Assembly: GCA_902362775.1 (NCBI GenBank)
Contig: CABIXV010000001.1
Location: forward strand, 512,654-576,653
Length of the DNA stretch: 64,000 nucleotides
DNA from: Clostridiales bacterium
GTDB lineage: Bacteria; Bacillota; Clostridia; Oscillospirales; Oscillospiraceae
Reading direction: 5' to 3'
Under the pieces are notes generated by a model. That model saw only the letters and a program-made list of their open reading frames with translations. It did no database searches and was not told the origin of the DNA. The stretch's first letter is position 1. Each line of letters starts with the position of its first letter. The translations under genes were made by a program, and so were the position numbers. Of this stretch, positions 1-7,964 are shown one piece after another.

Positions 1-2
1 GC

Positions 3-281
3 ATTTACTTATACGCCGAGTGTAGTAAAAACCCCGATTTCCGCAAACAGGATGACTATTACTTCCTGGAGTTGTTTTTCTCCGTCGGCAGCTATGGGGC
101 GCGGGAATTTTTGGTCGGGCTCAATTTTGGTCAAGCCAAGATGGATAAAGAAACGCTCGATCATAGAATCCGCTCTTATCTTAAAGCTGAACTTGACAAC
201 GACTTTTCCGCCCTTGTTCAGCAGTATTTGAAAAAGGAACAGCTTATGGAGAATTGGCTGAACGAGCAAGGGAGCACTTAA
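3..281 (+). CDS. C-terminal end of an unrecognised protein (partial)
   Basis: The reading frame is open from the first bases of the window to a stop at 279-281, giving the last 92 residues. A TTG at 72 could be taken as a start, but the frame continues upstream without a stop and TTG 72 has no ribosome binding site, so I read this as the truncated end of a longer gene. The visible part is charged and aromatic-rich, with no motif I recognise. It converges on the VirB4 gene and the two are separated by a strong hairpin. Its position suggests it belongs to the conjugative element. Confidence 0.5.
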   Translation: MYLYAECSKNPDFRKQDDYYFLELFFSVGSYGAREFLVGLNFGQAKMDKETLDHRIRSYLKAELDNDFSALVQQYLKKEQLMENWLNEQGST

Positions 282-291
282 AGCAGTAGAG

Positions 292-328
292 AAATGCCGG
301 TAAAACGCTATCGTTTTACCGGCATTTT
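292..328. terminator. Bidirectional intrinsic terminator
   Basis: A perfect 16-bp stem (292-307 pairing with 312-327, loop CTAT) lies between two convergent genes. The stem ends with A-rich and T-rich sides, so it can terminate both the plus-strand gene ending at 281 and the virB4 transcript ending at 344. Confidence 0.85.
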
Positions 329-343
329 CTTGCCATGAGAGAA

Positions 344-2938
344 CTATTCCACCCTTGCTTGTTGCCTTGCTCGCAGGTCAGTGGGCGAGGTGGTAATGGC
401 CTCATATTCCCTGGGGGACACATGGACGGCGATGGGGACATGGTTATGACCAATACAGAGCAGACCTTCCCCCCGGCGGAAGCGGGTAATCATCTTCGTC
501 TCCTCCTCGGTCAGATTGAGGATGTTCTGCACCAGCCTTGCCTCTTGATCTTCCATCTGCATGATGAATTTGATCCGGCAGCTGTCCAAAATACCTTTCC
601 CATACTTGCCTCCGTCCAGCGCCATCATATCGGCCATGCCCTGGGATGTGACGCCCGCAACCCCTCCTTGAGAGCGGATCAACTTTACCATGCGCATGGT
701 GTAGTCGGCGGCCAGAGGATTGGAGTTCGCCCCCAGGAGCTTCCACAGCTCGTCGGAGAGCAGGGCCGTTCCCACATCCCCATTCTGCACGGTGATGTCG
801 GTAGCAAAGCCGGTGGCCGCGTACACAGTCGCCAACTGAAGGTCATCGGGAATATCAGTCAGGTCGATCACAATGTAGGGGTTTTCCGTGTCCACATTGG
901 TATGCCCACCCATGGAGGCGGCCGACCCGGATACATAGCGGGTCAGGATTACTGACAGGTGCTTGGTTTCCTGCTTCTCCCGCAGGATGTCGTACCACTC
1001 CTGGATAACGGGCATCTCCTTGATGGTCACGCCGTCCTCCTCAAACAGGCTGGCATTGTCAAAGGTGATCCCCCGGCGGCCGTAGCACTCAATCAGAGAG
1101 GCGTCGATGTAGTTCATGTCCTCCTCCGACAAATTGCGCTTCTGGAGAGAATACCATACGGAGAGCCAGGAGACTTTCTCCGCCAGCAGGGACTCCCGGC
1201 GCTGGGTACCGCCATTCTGAGCCGCGTAGGGAGAGGCTTTCAGACGGCGAATGTCCATCAGGCCGATACAATCTGGGGAGGACGGCCCCAGCTTGATAAA
1301 CTGGCCGCCCACCGCCTCGCACAGGGGACGGTACTCATGGCCCTTTTCGGGGACAATGTAGATCACCTTCCGCTGCTGCTCCCGAAGCCGCTTGCCGATG
1401 CTCTGAAGCAGGGTGGACTTGCCCGCTCCGCTGTTGCCGAACGCGGCAAAGTTGCCGTTGGTGTATTTGTAGTCATCGTACAAGTCGATGAATACCGGAG
1501 AGCGGTTGTAGAGGTTTAGGCCCAGAAAGATACCCTTTTGGTCGCTCAGCTCAAAGGAAGCAAAGGGAAACGAGGCGGCCACACCGGAGGTCAAGGCGTT
1601 CCGGCGGCTTTTCCGTTCAATATCCGGGTCTGAGATCAACAGCGGAAGAAACGACAAGAATGCCGCCTCATGCTTGTACTCGCACCGCTTGGCCAGCATA
1701 TCGGAGGCTACGCACAGGGTCTCTACCGCCGTTACCCGCTGCTCCAGGGTGTCCGGGTCGTCTGCGATGACCTCAATCAAGGTGTGCATATAGTAAAAAT
1801 CCTGGCCTTCTCTGTTCATTCCCTCCTTCAGGTACAGTCCGGCGCCGATGGCGTCCCCCAGTTCCTCAAAATCCTGACGGGTATCACCCACATCCCTCAT
1901 CCGGGAGCGGTTGATCATGGTTGTCTGGCCGATGGCGTTGACCGTCTTTTCCCGGGGCTGTTTGACCAAGTAAAAACTCAGGCTGACTCCCTCCCCGGCT
2001 TCAATCAGGGGGGTGAGCCAGCCTTTGCCTACAACGGTCGAGTAGCCATAGCCGCTGATGTAGAGATAGGCGTGGCATACCCCGTCGATCAGCAGATAAT
2101 CGGGATGGTGCGTATCTATGTCGGGCGGCGCGATCAGATCCGGAATGGTGGTGGCTCCGGCCTCCAGACGGGAGAGCGGGGATGCCTCCTTTCGGGAAAA
2201 CCATTTCCGTTTCTTTTTCCCGGCGCTTTCCGCGGCCGCCGTGTCCAGCGCCTTCAGTGCTTCTTCATCGTAGACGCCATGTACCATCCCCAGCATATCG
2301 AATACCCCGTCCGGGAGACGAAGATGCTGGGAGGTGTGTTTATTGATGAGCTTGTAGAACAGTTCCAAAATAAAATTGTCCGCATATTCCGGCTCTAAAA
2401 CAGCCACTCCGCACCGGTCCAAATATCTCCGGGCTACCTCCGCCTTTTCGTTGAGCACCGCGGCAATGGCCTCCGGTGTGTGATCCGGGGCCTTCATGGA
2501 CGGGTCATAGGAAAAGGACAGGAAAAAGCGGTGGGTAAGAGCTTCCCGCTCCACCAGCTGAGGAACATAGTCCATGCTCTCCTCCAGCATCAAGCGGCAC
2601 TGTTCATTGGTCTCCCGCTCCAGATAGCCCCTGAGCAGCTTTAGGTAGCCATCCAGGTCAAAGGGCTGGGTCAGGACATTGATTTGAAGATTGGCTGGCG
2701 CGATTTTCAGATAGGCGGCAAAGTCCTCTATGGCGGCGCTCTTATCCATGCTGGACATGGTGTAGAAGTTGACGGGAAGTAGCTCTAATATCTTGACAAA
2801 GCGTTTGTCCCGGGTGACGACGACCCCCTGGACAATATCCTTGATGGGGAGCCAGGCCTGGATGCTCCCGTCATAGGCTCCGCTGCGGTCACTGATTCCC
2901 GTGACGGAACCACCGAAGATAGCGTTTTTCAAATTCAT
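344..2938 (-). CDS. VirB4/TraE-family conjugative ATPase
   Basis: This is the energising ATPase of the conjugative type IV secretion machine, acting at the inner face of the membrane. The protein of about 864 residues has a Walker A motif (GNSGAGKST, near residues 503-511) and a later acidic LLSDE stretch fitting Walker B near residue 745; the size fits the family. Two in-frame ATGs are possible. The one at 2938 is preferred because GAGAGG lies about 9 nt upstream, while the ATG at 2944 is too close to it. The gene overlaps the end of the PrgI gene, indicating translational coupling. It is the last gene of the visible transfer operon, ahead of a bidirectional terminator. Confidence 0.93.
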   Translation of the reverse strand: MNLKNAIFGGSVTGISDRSGAYDGSIQAWLPIKDIVQGVVVTRDKRFVKILELLPVNFYTMSSMDKSAAIEDFAAYLKIAPANLQINVLTQPFDLDGYLKLLRGYLERETNEQCRLMLEESMDYVPQLVEREALTHRFFLSFSYDPSMKAPDHTPEAIAAVLNEKAEVARRYLDRCGVAVLEPEYADNFILELFYKLINKHTSQHLRLPDGVFDMLGMVHGVYDEEALKALDTAAAESAGKKKRKWFSRKEASPLSRLEAGATTIPDLIAPPDIDTHHPDYLLIDGVCHAYLYISGYGYSTVVGKGWLTPLIEAGEGVSLSFYLVKQPREKTVNAIGQTTMINRSRMRDVGDTRQDFEELGDAIGAGLYLKEGMNREGQDFYYMHTLIEVIADDPDTLEQRVTAVETLCVASDMLAKRCEYKHEAAFLSFLPLLISDPDIERKSRRNALTSGVAASFPFASFELSDQKGIFLGLNLYNRSPVFIDLYDDYKYTNGNFAAFGNSGAGKSTLLQSIGKRLREQQRKVIYIVPEKGHEYRPLCEAVGGQFIKLGPSSPDCIGLMDIRRLKASPYAAQNGGTQRRESLLAEKVSWLSVWYSLQKRNLSEEDMNYIDASLIECYGRRGITFDNASLFEEDGVTIKEMPVIQEWYDILREKQETKHLSVILTRYVSGSAASMGGHTNVDTENPYIVIDLTDIPDDLQLATVYAATGFATDITVQNGDVGTALLSDELWKLLGANSNPLAADYTMRMVKLIRSQGGVAGVTSQGMADMMALDGGKYGKGILDSCRIKFIMQMEDQEARLVQNILNLTEEETKMITRFRRGEGLLCIGHNHVPIAVHVSPREYEAITTSPTDLRARQQARVE

Positions 2939-3242
2939 GGGCATTCACCTCTCCACGATAGGTCAGGACCCGGCGCCGCCGACGCCAGGTCCACCAGGTT
3001 TTCAAATAACGGGTCAAGCTGTCGTCCTTCAGGCCAATCAGCGCAAATCCCACGGTCGGCACCAGCAGGCACAGCGTCACAATGATCTTCCATGTGATCG
3101 TAAAAGGCAGCAGCGCGGTGCAAAGACCCAGGACCGGCAGGCCCAGGACAACCGACTCGATTGCGTTTCGGATCTCGAAGAGCCCGAACAGCTTTCCCGC
3201 ATCGGTATAGTTGACTGGGATGTAATAGGTTTCAGAATCCAT
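2889..3242 (-). CDS. PrgI-family conjugation membrane protein
   Basis: The protein has 117 residues starting MDSETYYIP. It has a soluble N-terminus, two close hydrophobic segments (about residues 28-65) and a basic, tryptophan/arginine-rich C-terminal half. This layout and its place directly before VirB4 match the PrgI family (PF12666) of Gram-positive conjugative elements, a VirB3-like partner of VirB4. The frame could be extended upstream by 15 residues, but a GGAGG box close to the ATG at 3242 favours the shorter form. The start overlaps the preceding regulator gene and the end overlaps virB4, so these genes are translated as a coupled block. Confidence 0.85.
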   Translation of the reverse strand: MDSETYYIPVNYTDAGKLFGLFEIRNAIESVVLGLPVLGLCTALLPFTITWKIIVTLCLLVPTVGFALIGLKDDSLTRYLKTWWTWRRRRRVLTYRGEVNAHEFEKRYLRWFRHGNQ

Positions 3243-3510
3243 GCTCGTCGTCCTCCTTGGACATCGAAAATAGCCACGGGGCAGCATCTAACTCGTGCGC
3301 CAGCCCGTCAAGCGCCGCCCGCCGGGAAGCGATGACAGCGGAAAAGGCCCGCCGGATCAAGGCCTCATGGCCCTTGCTCTGACTGGCCGTGTCAAGTTCA
3401 ATCAGGCTGATCAGCTGTCTGGAAACACCGGCCGCATTTGCCAGGTCTGCCTGAGAAATACCGTAACGCAGACGGAGCTGTGTCATTCGGCACATATTTT
3501 GTTCTGCCAT
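3232..3510 (-). CDS. XRE-type helix-turn-helix regulator
   Basis: A 92-residue protein with a Cro/CI-type HTH in its first half: the run GISQADLANAAGVSRQLIS is the typical helix-turn-helix. A GTG at 3519 is an alternative start, but AGGTGG five bases before the ATG at 3510 favours the ATG. Sitting between the C39-like peptidase gene and prgI, and overlapping the latter by 11 nt, it is embedded in the transfer operon rather than beside it, so it may tune expression of the secretion genes. Target site unknown. Confidence 0.85.
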   Translation of the reverse strand: MAEQNMCRMTQLRLRYGISQADLANAAGVSRQLISLIELDTASQSKGHEALIRRAFSAVIASRRAALDGLAHELDAAPWLFSMSKEDDEHGF

Positions 3511-3519
3511 AAGAGCCAC

Positions 3520-4764
3520 CTAAGCGGACATGACCCAGAAAGGGCCTCCTGAGCCAGCGCGGCGGGACGCCTCATTGAGGATGATTCCAAGCTCCCATTC
3601 CTGATTGCTCCGTTTTACGCTGGCCGGATCTGCCACCAGGATCTTTCCACCCTCGGTCACGCCCCGGAGAACGATAAAATGGCCGGAGCTGGTGAAATGA
3701 CCCTTGGACATAATGGCGATCACGAGCTTTCCATTCTTGAGCGCATCCACCAGTCTTTTACTGTCGTTCCCGACCCCGGTAACGGTCAGCCCATAATGCG
3801 CGCCCCCATTTGGAATCAGGCTGTGGTAGCTTCCGTTTCCCTCACAGCGGTACCCATTTTCCACAGACCACTGGGCCACATCGTAGGGCGTCACCTGATT
3901 GCTTGTCAGCGAGGCCACGGCAATCGCCAGGGCGGTGGGACCGCAGCCGGCCTCCCCGATGGTGCCGGACTTGCCGTACATCTTATTTCCCCAGCGGGAA
4001 TCCGTCTGATTATAGTAGACGACCGGTGTTTCCGCGTCAGAAAAGGTGATGTCGCCGTAGTCCGTGTTGTAGTAGCCGTCACCGTCGCTGTCCCCGTAGG
4101 ACAGGTTTTGATCCTCCGCCAGCATGGAATAGAGCAGCGCCGCCCAGTCCCGCTCCTCCTGGGTAAAATTCAGCTTGTCCATGTACTCCTCGGGCGTCAA
4201 ATCACGGACAAAGATGTTCAGGATGCGGTCGATCAGAGAGGTAGAGTAGGTCAGGCGGTCATACATCATGTCCTCAATGGCGCTTTCATCCATAGTGTAA
4301 AGGTCTTGTTTATACCGGACTGAGCCAATCGCCATCAGCCAGTATTTGTTCATGTACCCCAGGTCCTGATCCACGCCATAATCATCATACAAAGGCTCTC
4401 CATCGGACCAGAAGCGCGGGAGAATACTGTTCACCAGGCGCAAAACCGCAGGCTGCTGGTAATTGTCCAGATTTTGATATATCCCGTCAAGCTCCTGAGC
4501 AGACGCGGTGAAGTCGATGATTTCCTGGTCGGTAGAGCTGGAGTAGCCGAAAAGAATGTTGGGAAGTGCTGTGAAAACGAGCATAGGAACCAGAAGCACA
4601 ACGCACAGGAGGATGACGAAAAGCCGGATCAGCTCCGGCAAAAATGATTTGGCGGCCTCCACGGCGGCGCCATAGACGCCGCCTGCGGCCGCTCCCCGTG
4701 CAATATTTACAGCGGCGGAAGCCGCCCGGGCCGCTTTCTGGCCCGCCGAAGATTGATTGCTCAT
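3520..4764 (-). CDS. Membrane-anchored C39-like cysteine peptidase of the transfer apparatus
   Basis: A 414-residue protein. Residues 1-45 are Ala-rich and presumably cytoplasmic, 48-68 form one membrane helix, and the rest is likely outside the cell. The C-terminal part from about residue 248 is a C39_2-type papain-like domain: Cys274 in GEAGCGPTALA, His362 in SSGHFIVLRG and Asp379 in VADPAS form a plausible catalytic triad. In related elements this place is held by a CHAP or NlpC/P60 cell-wall hydrolase that opens peptidoglycan for the transfer channel, so a wall-remodelling role is inferred. A role in processing a secreted peptide cannot be excluded. It overlaps the upstream TrbL-like gene by 4 nt (ATGA). 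Confidence 0.8.
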   Translation of the reverse strand: MSNQSSAGQKAARAASAAVNIARGAAAGGVYGAAVEAAKSFLPELIRLFVILLCVVLLVPMLVFTALPNILFGYSSSTDQEIIDFTASAQELDGIYQNLDNYQQPAVLRLVNSILPRFWSDGEPLYDDYGVDQDLGYMNKYWLMAIGSVRYKQDLYTMDESAIEDMMYDRLTYSTSLIDRILNIFVRDLTPEEYMDKLNFTQEERDWAALLYSMLAEDQNLSYGDSDGDGYYNTDYGDITFSDAETPVVYYNQTDSRWGNKMYGKSGTIGEAGCGPTALAIAVASLTSNQVTPYDVAQWSVENGYRCEGNGSYHSLIPNGGAHYGLTVTGVGNDSKRLVDALKNGKLVIAIMSKGHFTSSGHFIVLRGVTEGGKILVADPASVKRSNQEWELGIILNEASRRAGSGGPFWVMSA

Positions 4765-7055
4765 GGCTCACTCCTTTTCTTCCTGGTTTTTGGAGACTTT
4801 CCCGTTCCGCCCGGTGTCGGCGGCATAGCGCCTTTCATACGCCTGGTGCCGTGGTTTACACCTGGAGGGGCGTCGGCTCTTTGCGGAGCCGTCCCTGCCG
4901 TTGCGGCGGGAGGCGTCTGCGCCTTTGCCGGAGTCCTCCCAGTCCCGCCGGGCCTGCGCGTTCCTGCCGTTCCGGACGGAGAAGCGCCGCTTGTAACGGA
5001 ATGTGCCTCATGCCCGGCAGCGGATACCGTTCCTGCTGTTCCGGGCGGGGGCGCGGCACGGCTGCTCCGGGAGCTGCCTGCTGTGGGGCGGGGACTTCCT
5101 GCCATATCCGACAAAACACCTTCGCCGCCCGGGGAGGCATGGGGGATGGGGGAGGCGGTATGCCTTCCTGCCATACCGACGAAAGGTGATACCACTCCAG
5201 ACACGGTACTGCTCCCGGCGGGAGTGCCCGTTCCTGCCATACTGGAGGAAGATACTTCACCACCGTGAGATTGACGACCACCAATAGGCGGCCGTGTTCC
5301 TGCCGTTCCGGGGGTGGAAGCGCCGCCCTCACGCGGCCTCTGACTCCCAACCGGGGGACGGGCCGCGGATTTCTCCGTTGTAGCAGATGCGCTACCGCCT
5401 ACACGAGACACGGTATCTGCACCGTGAGAAGCAGTTCCTGCCGGAGCAACCGGCGGGCGGGGCTCTGATTTTTCACCTCCAGCGACACCAGGAGGCGTCG
5501 GGATCTTCGGAGTCCGGTCCTGCTGAAGCGGCGGGCGCTCCCGCATGGTTTCACGAGTGCTGGAGGTGTGCGTCGTGCGTTCAGGACCGGCCACGGCAGC
5601 CGTCCCAGGCGTTACGGCCGACCTGCGGGTTACGCCTGCTCTATCGGGCCGCTTACTGTCTCCCTGGTCATACGAGGGAGTGCCGGGCGGCCGGCGCGTC
5701 CCATCCTGGGGTCCGGCAGTGCGGCCCAGCGTCCCCTTGGAGGACTCGCCGCTCACCCCGCCTGTCCGGACAGAGGCGACGGTATAGGGAGTAGAGGCAC
5801 GGGTCCCCCTTGCCTCCGGGGGAACAGAACTGCGTCGTGCCCCATGTGTATGGATCGTCGGCGTCTTACCGCCCTTGTGTTCAGCGGCCGGTTGTTCAAC
5901 CCCCGCTGCATGGCTGCCCTCTGGCGGGGCTTCATCCATCTTGGGGGAGACGCCCTGCACAGTCTGTTTGGAAGCATACACTCCGCCTTGAGCAGAAGGA
6001 GAACGGGGGTCCGTCTGTGTTCCTGCCTGTTGTCCTGCGCTGGCAGCTCCAGGCGAGGCGCCAGCGCCGCCAGGACTTCCGCCAGACGGAGGCGGCGGGG
6101 GTGTGCGCGGATTGGTACGCGGCTCCGAAGAGCTTCCGCCGGAACTGCCGCCTTTCCGACTTTTATTTCCAACGGAATTTCCGGCGGCTTTTGCGATGGA
6201 GCTTCCGATCCCCTTGACAACCGCATAAGCCACCATGCCTGGAAGCCCGCGGCCGAGCCCATCGCCGGTGAGGGCGGGGTTAAGCCCCATGCGGGCGATG
6301 ATGCCGTCTATCTTGCGGGCAACCCTGGCGATACCTACGATCAGAAGCATCCAGGGCAGGACGGCAACCCCGCTTGGTACATACCCCAAAGCCGAAATCA
6401 GCAGCTTCAGGAATATGACATTCATAATCATCATCACGCACATGGAGCCGAACATCCGGCACCAGCCCTTGAAAATGTCCTCCGTATTTTTGGACCCGCC
6501 CATGCCAAAGGCAAGCGGGGCCATGAGAACGAGAATAGCCGTTACGACATACCGTTCCGCCACCTCGAAGCACAGCTTGACAAACTGCCACATCACGACA
6601 ATGCCAACAATGATGATCAGGAGCCAAGAAGCTCCAATCGTAAAATTATTTTCATCCGGGATGGTAATGGTGACGCTGGTGGGAACCTGAAGCAACGCAA
6701 TCACCTGCGATGAGATGCCGAGGCCGATTTCACAAATTTGCTGACTCACCAGAAGCAAAAAGGCAAACACGAAAGTCCGGGTAAACAGCAGTTTGGGGTC
6801 CTCACCTTCAAAGCCCAAACCGATGACCATGCTCTTCATCGCTTGAAAGACCAGATTGCCCAGAAGCAGCGCCCACCCAACGGCAATCACGATACTCAAA
6901 ATATCGTCTGTGACCGGAGCCACCTGACGGAAATAGCTGAGATCCATCTGAAAAACTTCCAGAAGAGAATTTGCGATATACTGGACCATCTCAAGGCACA
7001 GGCTGTAAACCCACTGAACAAAGCCCTTAAAAATTCCTTCAAGAATAAAAACCAC
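4761..7055 (-). CDS. TrbL/VirB6-like polytopic channel protein with long low-complexity tail
   Basis: The protein is about 764 residues. Roughly the first 290 hold several hydrophobic helices (for example near 55-75, 90-115, 140-165, 170-190 and 205-245), as in the TrbL/VirB6 inner-membrane channel subunits. From about residue 300 to the end it is a Pro/Gly/Ser/Thr/Ala-rich low-complexity tail with recurring GTAGT, PPVG and SRS-like units and no hydrophobic segment. The start is uncertain: the frame opens with GTG at 7055 placed almost on top of GGGAG, while GGAGGTGG is better spaced for an ATT codon a few bases later. It follows the pilin-like gene and overlaps the peptidase gene. Confidence 0.8.
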   Translation of the reverse strand: MVFILEGIFKGFVQWVYSLCLEMVQYIANSLLEVFQMDLSYFRQVAPVTDDILSIVIAVGWALLLGNLVFQAMKSMVIGLGFEGEDPKLLFTRTFVFAFLLLVSQQICEIGLGISSQVIALLQVPTSVTITIPDENNFTIGASWLLIIIVGIVVMWQFVKLCFEVAERYVVTAILVLMAPLAFGMGGSKNTEDIFKGWCRMFGSMCVMMIMNVIFLKLLISALGYVPSGVAVLPWMLLIVGIARVARKIDGIIARMGLNPALTGDGLGRGLPGMVAYAVVKGIGSSIAKAAGNSVGNKSRKGGSSGGSSSEPRTNPRTPPPPPSGGSPGGAGASPGAASAGQQAGTQTDPRSPSAQGGVYASKQTVQGVSPKMDEAPPEGSHAAGVEQPAAEHKGGKTPTIHTHGARRSSVPPEARGTRASTPYTVASVRTGGVSGESSKGTLGRTAGPQDGTRRPPGTPSYDQGDSKRPDRAGVTRRSAVTPGTAAVAGPERTTHTSSTRETMRERPPLQQDRTPKIPTPPGVAGGEKSEPRPPVAPAGTASHGADTVSRVGGSASATTEKSAARPPVGSQRPREGGASTPGTAGTRPPIGGRQSHGGEVSSSSMAGTGTPAGSSTVSGVVSPFVGMAGRHTASPIPHASPGGEGVLSDMAGSPRPTAGSSRSSRAAPPPGTAGTVSAAGHEAHSVTSGASPSGTAGTRRPGGTGRTPAKAQTPPAATAGTAPQRADAPPGVNHGTRRMKGAMPPTPGGTGKSPKTRKKRSEP

Positions 7056-7082
7056 CTCCCAACCGGCGTATGGCTGAGAGGT

Positions 7083-7445
7083 TTACTGAATGGTGGCCAG
7101 GCCGTCAAAAAGAGGCCGGACATAGGCCAGGAAGGCGCCCATTCCGTTAATGATGGCCCAAGCGATCCAGATACGCTTGAGCCAGTCCCATGCCTGATCG
7201 GTTTTATGCTGGTTATTGGAAACTTTGGCTCCAATCACAGCAACGGCAGACATCAGGCCGGCCAGCACGGTGCTGATCCCGGCAATCTTGTTATAGACAT
7301 CGACGATGATACGGTTTGCGGCCGTCCACATATCCTCTACGGCCAGAGCTGGCGTAATCATATAGGTCACAATCAAAATAAACGCCATTATCTGAACATA
7401 ATAGCGGGGGGCTTTAGGCCCGAGACGGACCAGAAGATTTTTCAT
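7083..7445 (-). CDS. Small two-helix membrane protein, VirB2/TrbC-like candidate pilin
   Basis: A 120-residue protein with a signal-like hydrophobic N-terminus (about 17-36, ending TPALA) and further hydrophobic stretches near 55-72 and 88-108. Size, topology and position just before the TrbL/VirB6-like gene match the small conjugative pilin-like proteins of this element class, but there is no diagnostic motif, so the assignment is by context. GGAGGG lies seven bases before the ATG. It could instead be an accessory channel subunit. Confidence 0.6.
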   Translation of the reverse strand: MKNLLVRLGPKAPRYYVQIMAFILIVTYMITPALAVEDMWTAANRIIVDVYNKIAGISTVLAGLMSAVAVIGAKVSNNQHKTDQAWDWLKRIWIAWAIINGMGAFLAYVRPLFDGLATIQ

Positions 7446-7473
7446 AGGGCATCCCTCCTCGGAGCATAAAAAG

Positions 7474-7520
7474 GGACTGTGTAAGCGCCCTCGTTCCCGA
7501 GGTAATTGCCCACACAGTCC
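7474..7520. terminator. Nested hairpin between pilin-like gene and upstream small gene
   Basis: GGACTGTGT (7474-7482) pairs with ACACAGTCC (7512-7520), and inside it CCTCG pairs with CGAGG. It could terminate or attenuate the minus-strand transcript before the pilin-like gene, but there is no clear T-run; an RNA processing site is also possible. Confidence 0.45.
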
Positions 7521-7541
7521 ATGATTGACGGTTGTTTTTGA

Positions 7542-7904
7542 TTATTTAGGCGTCCGGCTTAGGGGAGACTCCATTGCGAAGCCCGAGGCCGGGCTGCACT
7601 CACTCTCTTGGAACAGCCTTCGATAGAAGCCGGGAATATCTTGCAGGTCCTGTTCATCAATAGGCATCCACCAGAGCGTCAGTAAATTGACTGTGTATTT
7701 GTGCATGGTGGCCTGCCGAAGCCGCTTGGTAAAAAGCGGGACCGGATAATCAGCTTTCACCGAAATATATGTGTCTCCTTCGTTCTTCCGATAAAGGAGG
7801 ACATCTCCTGTATCGGCACATTCAAATTGTCCTCCATACATCTCCGTATAACGATCCGCAGCCGCACGGAGTTCTTTATCATTCAGGTAGGAAGAATAGG
7901 TCAT
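7542..7904 (-). CDS. Hypothetical protein of the conjugative element
   Basis: A 120-residue soluble, acidic protein starting MTYSSYLND. The start is well set by GGAGGT six bases upstream; the frame itself extends 12 codons further. It has aromatic stretches such as LLTLWWMPIDEQ and no recognised motif, signal peptide or membrane helix. It lies between the adhesin and pilin-like genes, flanked by hairpins on both sides. Function unknown. Confidence 0.6.
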   Translation of the reverse strand: MTYSSYLNDKELRAAADRYTEMYGGQFECADTGDVLLYRKNEGDTYISVKADYPVPLFTKRLRQATMHKYTVNLLTLWWMPIDEQDLQDIPGFYRRLFQESECSPASGFAMESPLSRTPK

Positions 7905-7923
7905 CTGTTTACCTCCGTTCAGG

Positions 7924-7958
7924 GGATAGGGACGGCACACAGAATGCCGCCCCTATCC
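7924..7958. terminator. Hairpin following the adhesin gene
   Basis: A 14-bp stem with one mismatch (7924-7937 with 7945-7958, 7-nt loop) directly follows the adhesin stop codon. It probably terminates or dampens transcription before the next small gene; no strong T-run. Confidence 0.55.
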
Positions 7959-7964
7959 ATCATG

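Noticed and set aside
5568-6713. 381-codon plus-strand ORF opposite the TrbL-like gene
   Set aside because: It is a product of the GC-rich low-complexity tail on the other strand; no domain, no ribosome binding site.
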